DNA of 7,073 nt from 66-474 sp040255405 (GTDB lineage Bacteria > Pseudomonadota > Gammaproteobacteria > Xanthomonadales > Rhodanobacteraceae), in NCBI GenBank assembly GCA_040255405.1, contig JBDZUX010000069.1, positions 1 through 7,073 of the forward strand, written 5' to 3'. The notes below the pieces were generated by a model. It was not told the origin of the DNA. It worked only from the letters and a program-made list of their open reading frames with translations, and searched no databases. A program made the position numbers and the translations under genes. Shown here piece by piece: positions 4,480 to 7,073 of the stretch (its first letter is position 1; each line of letters opens with the position of its first letter).

Positions 4480-4820
4480 ACGATCCCGCACCCACCCAGG
4501 GCGTGTACCTGCGCTTCTTCGTCCACGAAAACCGCCGTCACGGCGGCATGCTGCTGTACGACTGGCTGCTGGCGGAAGCGAAGAAGCTCGGGCTTCCGGG
4601 CGGCACCGCATTCCGATCGATCGCGGGCTACGGCCGCCACGGTGTCACCCACGAAGCGCATTTCCTGGAACTGGCCGGGCAGGAAACCGTGCGCGTGGAT
4701 TTCGTGGTGACGCGCGAAGCCGCCGACACGATGCTTGCGCGCGTGCGCGAGGAAAACCTGCAGATGCTCTACGCGGTGTTGCCGGCCGAGTTCGGCGCCC
4801 TGGGCGGTGCCGCGCAGTGA
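4476..4820 (+). CDS. DUF190 (PII-like) protein linked to CrcB
   Basis: A 114-residue soluble protein of the DUF190 family, which as I recall has a PII-like ferredoxin fold and is often encoded next to crcB. The family pattern is visible: VYLRFFVHENRRHGGMLLYDWLL (10-32, read as VYLRFFVHENRRHGG and MLLYDWLL), AKKLGLPGGTAFRSIAGYG (35-53), GRHGVTHEAHFLELAG and a last strand VRVDFVVT. The biochemical function is unknown; a regulatory or ligand-sensing role beside the fluoride channel is only an inference. The frame continues upstream to 3951 across the riboswitch, but that part is non-coding. The ATG at 4476 overlaps the crcB stop by 4 bp, and its own stop overlaps the GTG of the next gene. Confidence 0.9.
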   Translation: MNDPAPTQGVYLRFFVHENRRHGGMLLYDWLLAEAKKLGLPGGTAFRSIAGYGRHGVTHEAHFLELAGQETVRVDFVVTREAADTMLARVREENLQMLYAVLPAEFGALGGAAQ

Positions 4821-6016
4821 GCCCGGCAGCGCCGGCGGTCTCGCCTTCCGCGCGCCGACGCGCGCTGATCTTCGTCGTACTGATCGGCGTCGTCAGCCTG
4901 TTCGCCGACATGACGTACGAGGGCTCGCGCTCGATCTGGGGGCCGTTCCTCGGCACGCTGGGCGCGACCGGCGCGATCGTGGGACTGGTCGCGGGCGGCG
5001 GCGAATTGCTCGGTTACCTGCTGCGCCTGTTCACCGGGGTGCTGGCCGACAAGACGCAGCGCTACTGGACGATCACCATCGTCGGTTACGCGATCAACCT
5101 GCTGGCGGTACCCGCGCTTGCACTCGCGGGCAACTGGCCGGTCGCGGCGGGCCTCGTGATCCTGGAGCGCAGCGGCAAGGCGCTGCGCACGCCGGCGCGC
5201 GACGCCATGCTCTCGTACGCCGCGAAAGACATGGGCGGCGCGGGCTGGGCGTTCGGCCTGCACGAAGCGCTGGATTCGATCGGCGCGGTGCTGGGCCCGC
5301 TGATCGCGGCGCTGGTGTTGTACCTGCACGGCGGTTACCGGCACGCGTTCGCGTGGCTGCTGCTGCCGGCGCTGGCCGCGCTGGCCACGCTCGCGATCGC
5401 GCGCGCGAAGTATCCCCAACCCCAGGAACTCGACGCCCGCCCTGCCCCGGAACTCGACGACGCACGCGCCCTGCGCGACCTGAAAATATTCCTCGCCGCT
5501 ACCGCGCTGATCGCCGCCGGGTTTTCGGACTTTGCACTGATCGCGTTCCATTTCGCGCGCGATCACGTGGTCGCGAACGACGTGGTCCCGGCCTTGTATG
5601 CGTTCGCGAGCCTGGCGGGCGGGCTGACGGCGTTGGTGCTCGGCAGGCTGTTCGACAGGCAGGGTCTGGCGGTGTTGGTGTGGGTCACGCTGATTCCCGC
5701 GCTGTACGCGCCGCTGGTGTTCCTCGGCGGCCCCTGGGCCGCGCTGGCCGGGATGGCGTTGTGGGGCATCGGGTTGGGCGCACACGATTCGCTGTTTCGC
5801 GCAGCCGTGGCGCAACGCATTCCGCGCGAGCGCCGCGCCACGGCGATGGGCGTGTTCAACGCCATCTACGGCACCGCATGGTTCGCCGGCAGCGTGCTGC
5901 TCGGCGTGTTGTACGATGTCAACCGGCTCTACACGGTGATCGCCGCACTGGTGTTGCAGCTCGCGGCCTGTCCGCTGTTGTGGAGCCTTCGTCCTCGCAA
6001 AAGGAGTGCACGATGA
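4817..6016 (+). CDS. MFS transporter
   Basis: A 399-residue major facilitator superfamily protein with 11-12 likely membrane helices. The first covers about 16-31; a charged central loop at 197-222 (Pro/Glu/Asp-rich) separates the two halves, and the chain ends in a basic tail (RPRKRSAR). The MFS loop 2-3 signature appears as GVLADKTQRYW (74-84). ERSGKALRTPARDAMLSYA (117-135) is a motif I associate with a subgroup of uncharacterised bacterial MFS proteins; the weaker second-half counterpart is GRLFDRQG (276-283). The substrate cannot be told. The GTG start at 4817 overlaps the preceding stop (GTGA); it has no strong Shine-Dalgarno, and the first in-frame ATG (residue 32) would cut off helix 1, so GTG is preferred. 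The stop overlaps the cfa start. Its place downstream of a fluoride riboswitch suggests co-induction by fluoride. Confidence 0.88.
   Translation: MSPAAPAVSPSARRRALIFVVLIGVVSLFADMTYEGSRSIWGPFLGTLGATGAIVGLVAGGGELLGYLLRLFTGVLADKTQRYWTITIVGYAINLLAVPALALAGNWPVAAGLVILERSGKALRTPARDAMLSYAAKDMGGAGWAFGLHEALDSIGAVLGPLIAALVLYLHGGYRHAFAWLLLPALAALATLAIARAKYPQPQELDARPAPELDDARALRDLKIFLAATALIAAGFSDFALIAFHFARDHVVANDVVPALYAFASLAGGLTALVLGRLFDRQGLAVLVWVTLIPALYAPLVFLGGPWAALAGMALWGIGLGAHDSLFRAAVAQRIPRERRATAMGVFNAIYGTAWFAGSVLLGVLYDVNRLYTVIAALVLQLAACPLLWSLRPRKRSAR
6003..6015 (+). promoter_or_regulatory. Shine-Dalgarno of cfa inside the MFS gene end
   Basis: AAAAGGAG ending at 6006 stands 6 bases before the cfa ATG at 6013. 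It is the best-spaced ribosome-binding site of the four-gene unit, so cfa may be translated efficiently and not only by coupling to the MFS gene. Confidence 0.75.
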
Positions 6017-7073
6017 ACGACATGACGGCGAACACCGAACCTGCACGTTTGTCGCGCCACGAACTGGCGCTCCGCGAGAAGGCGCGAAAGTTGCTGGACG
6101 TCGCGGACGTGCGCATCGACGGCGAGCGGCCCTGGGACCTGCATGTCCACGACGAGCGCGTCTTCGCCCGCGCGTTCGCGCATGGCTCGCTGGGTCTCGG
6201 CGAGGCGTACATGGATGGCTGGTGGGATACGCCGTCGCTGGATCAGTTTTTTCATCACGTGTTGGGTGCGCACCTCGACGAGCACCTGCGCGATTTCGAC
6301 GCACTGCGCGCTCACCTGCGCGCGCGCTTCATCAACATGCAGCGTGGCCGCAAGGCGTTCAGGATCGGCAAGGCGCATTACGACATCGGCAACGACCTGT
6401 TCGCGAAGATGCTCGGCAAGCGGCTGGTGTATTCCTGCGGCTATTGGGCCAACGTCAACAACCTCGACGACGCCGAGGAGGCCAAGCTGGATCTCGTCTG
6501 CCGCAAGCTGCAACTGAAGCCCGGCATGAAGGTCCTCGACATCGGCTGCGGCTGGGGCGAAGCGCTGAAGTATGCCGCGGAGACATACGGCGTGTCGGGG
6601 GTCGGCGTCACGGTGTCGGAACAGCAGGCGCAATTCGCACGGGAACTGTGCAAGGGCCTGCCCGTCGAAATCCGCCTGCAGGACTACCGCGACGTCGAAG
6701 AAGAATTCGACGCGGTGTATTCGATCGGCATGTTCGAGCACGTCGGCTGGAAGAACTACCGCACCTATTTCGAGGTATGCCGGCGTTGCCTGAAGGACGG
6801 CGGGCTTTCGGTGCTTCATTGCATCGGCACCAATGGCTCGCCCAGCCGCCCGGATCCATGGATCGAGAAGTACATCTTCCCCAATTCGATGATTCCGGCC
6901 GCCTCGCAAGTCGCGCCGGCACTGGAAAACCTGTTCGTGGTCGAGGACTGGCACAACTTCGGCGCCGATTACGACAAGACGCTGATGGCATGGCTGGCCA
7001 ACTTCGATGCCGCGTGGACCGAATTGTCCGCGAACAATTCGCGCTACGACGAACGCTTCCGGCGCATGTGGCG
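6013..7073 (+). CDS. cfa: Cyclopropane-fatty-acyl-phospholipid synthase (3' end cut by window)
   Basis: The enzyme transfers a methylene group from S-adenosylmethionine to the cis double bond of unsaturated acyl chains in membrane phospholipids, forming cyclopropane rings that strengthen membranes against acid and other stress. 353 codons are visible; E. coli Cfa has 382, so only about 30 are probably missing. The N-terminal domain carries GSLGLGEAYMDGWW (58-71), and HYDIGNDLF (122-130) precedes the catalytic domain. The SAM-binding loop is VLDIGCGWG (174-182). Residues equivalent to the E. coli active site and bicarbonate site are present: C142 (YSCGYW), E242 (FEHVG), H269 and I271 (LHCIG) and Y320 (GADY). 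The position after GCGWG is Glu, against Gly in E. coli. The ATG overlaps the MFS stop, with a good AAGGAG upstream. Position in the fluoride-riboswitch transcript is unusual for this gene. Confidence 0.97.
   Translation, partial: MNDMTANTEPARLSRHELALREKARKLLDVADVRIDGERPWDLHVHDERVFARAFAHGSLGLGEAYMDGWWDTPSLDQFFHHVLGAHLDEHLRDFDALRAHLRARFINMQRGRKAFRIGKAHYDIGNDLFAKMLGKRLVYSCGYWANVNNLDDAEEAKLDLVCRKLQLKPGMKVLDIGCGWGEALKYAAETYGVSGVGVTVSEQQAQFARELCKGLPVEIRLQDYRDVEEEFDAVYSIGMFEHVGWKNYRTYFEVCRRCLKDGGLSVLHCIGTNGSPSRPDPWIEKYIFPNSMIPAASQVAPALENLFVVEDWHNFGADYDKTLMAWLANFDAAWTELSANNSRYDERFRRMW

Noticed and set aside
4769..6304. Minus-strand open frame of 511 codons across the MFS gene and the start of cfa
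   Set aside because: It is a shadow of high-GC coding DNA: it is Arg/Gln/Ala-rich without motifs, while the plus-strand MFS and Cfa proteins have clear family signatures.

Overview
The window is high-GC DNA from a gammaproteobacterium, most likely of the Xanthomonadales (Rhodanobacteraceae/Xanthomonadaceae type). The reasons are GC-rich third codon positions, the minCDE proteins, and a dispersed intergenic repeat whose arms give the familiar spurious peptides PAFAGMT and PGPRSAR. This assignment is an inference; there is no rRNA or tRNA in the window to anchor it.

Layout. At the left edge the minus strand carries the first 136 codons of a multi-spanning membrane protein, probably a DesK-type sensor histidine kinase, cut by the window edge. 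Divergent from it is a plus-strand cluster: a GNAT acetyltransferase that overlaps minC by 4 bp, then minD (TTG start) and minE. This is the Min system that keeps the FtsZ ring away from the poles. After minE comes a REP/BIME-like intergenic repeat at 3158-3281. A small protein with an HEACH (HExxH) motif follows; it may be an uncharacterised zinc-peptidase-like protein.

The right half is a second unit. A strong sigma70-type promoter (TTGACA...TATCAT) is followed by a clear fluoride (crcB-motif) riboswitch aptamer. Next come a hairpin that captures the aptamer's 3' strand and a second hairpin that covers the crcB Shine-Dalgarno sequence. Downstream are four genes joined by 4-bp stop/start overlaps (ATGA, GTGA, ATGA): the fluoride channel crcB/fluC, a DUF190 (PII-like) protein, an MFS transporter and a cyclopropane-fatty-acyl-phospholipid synthase (cfa), the last cut by the right edge. 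Fluoride should therefore induce export by FluC, and probably also the other three genes. The pairing of a membrane-lipid-modifying enzyme and an MFS transporter with a fluoride riboswitch is the most interesting feature here.

No mobile element with a transposase, CRISPR array, tRNA or rRNA was seen. The longer minus-strand reading frames across the plus-strand genes are shadows caused by high GC.
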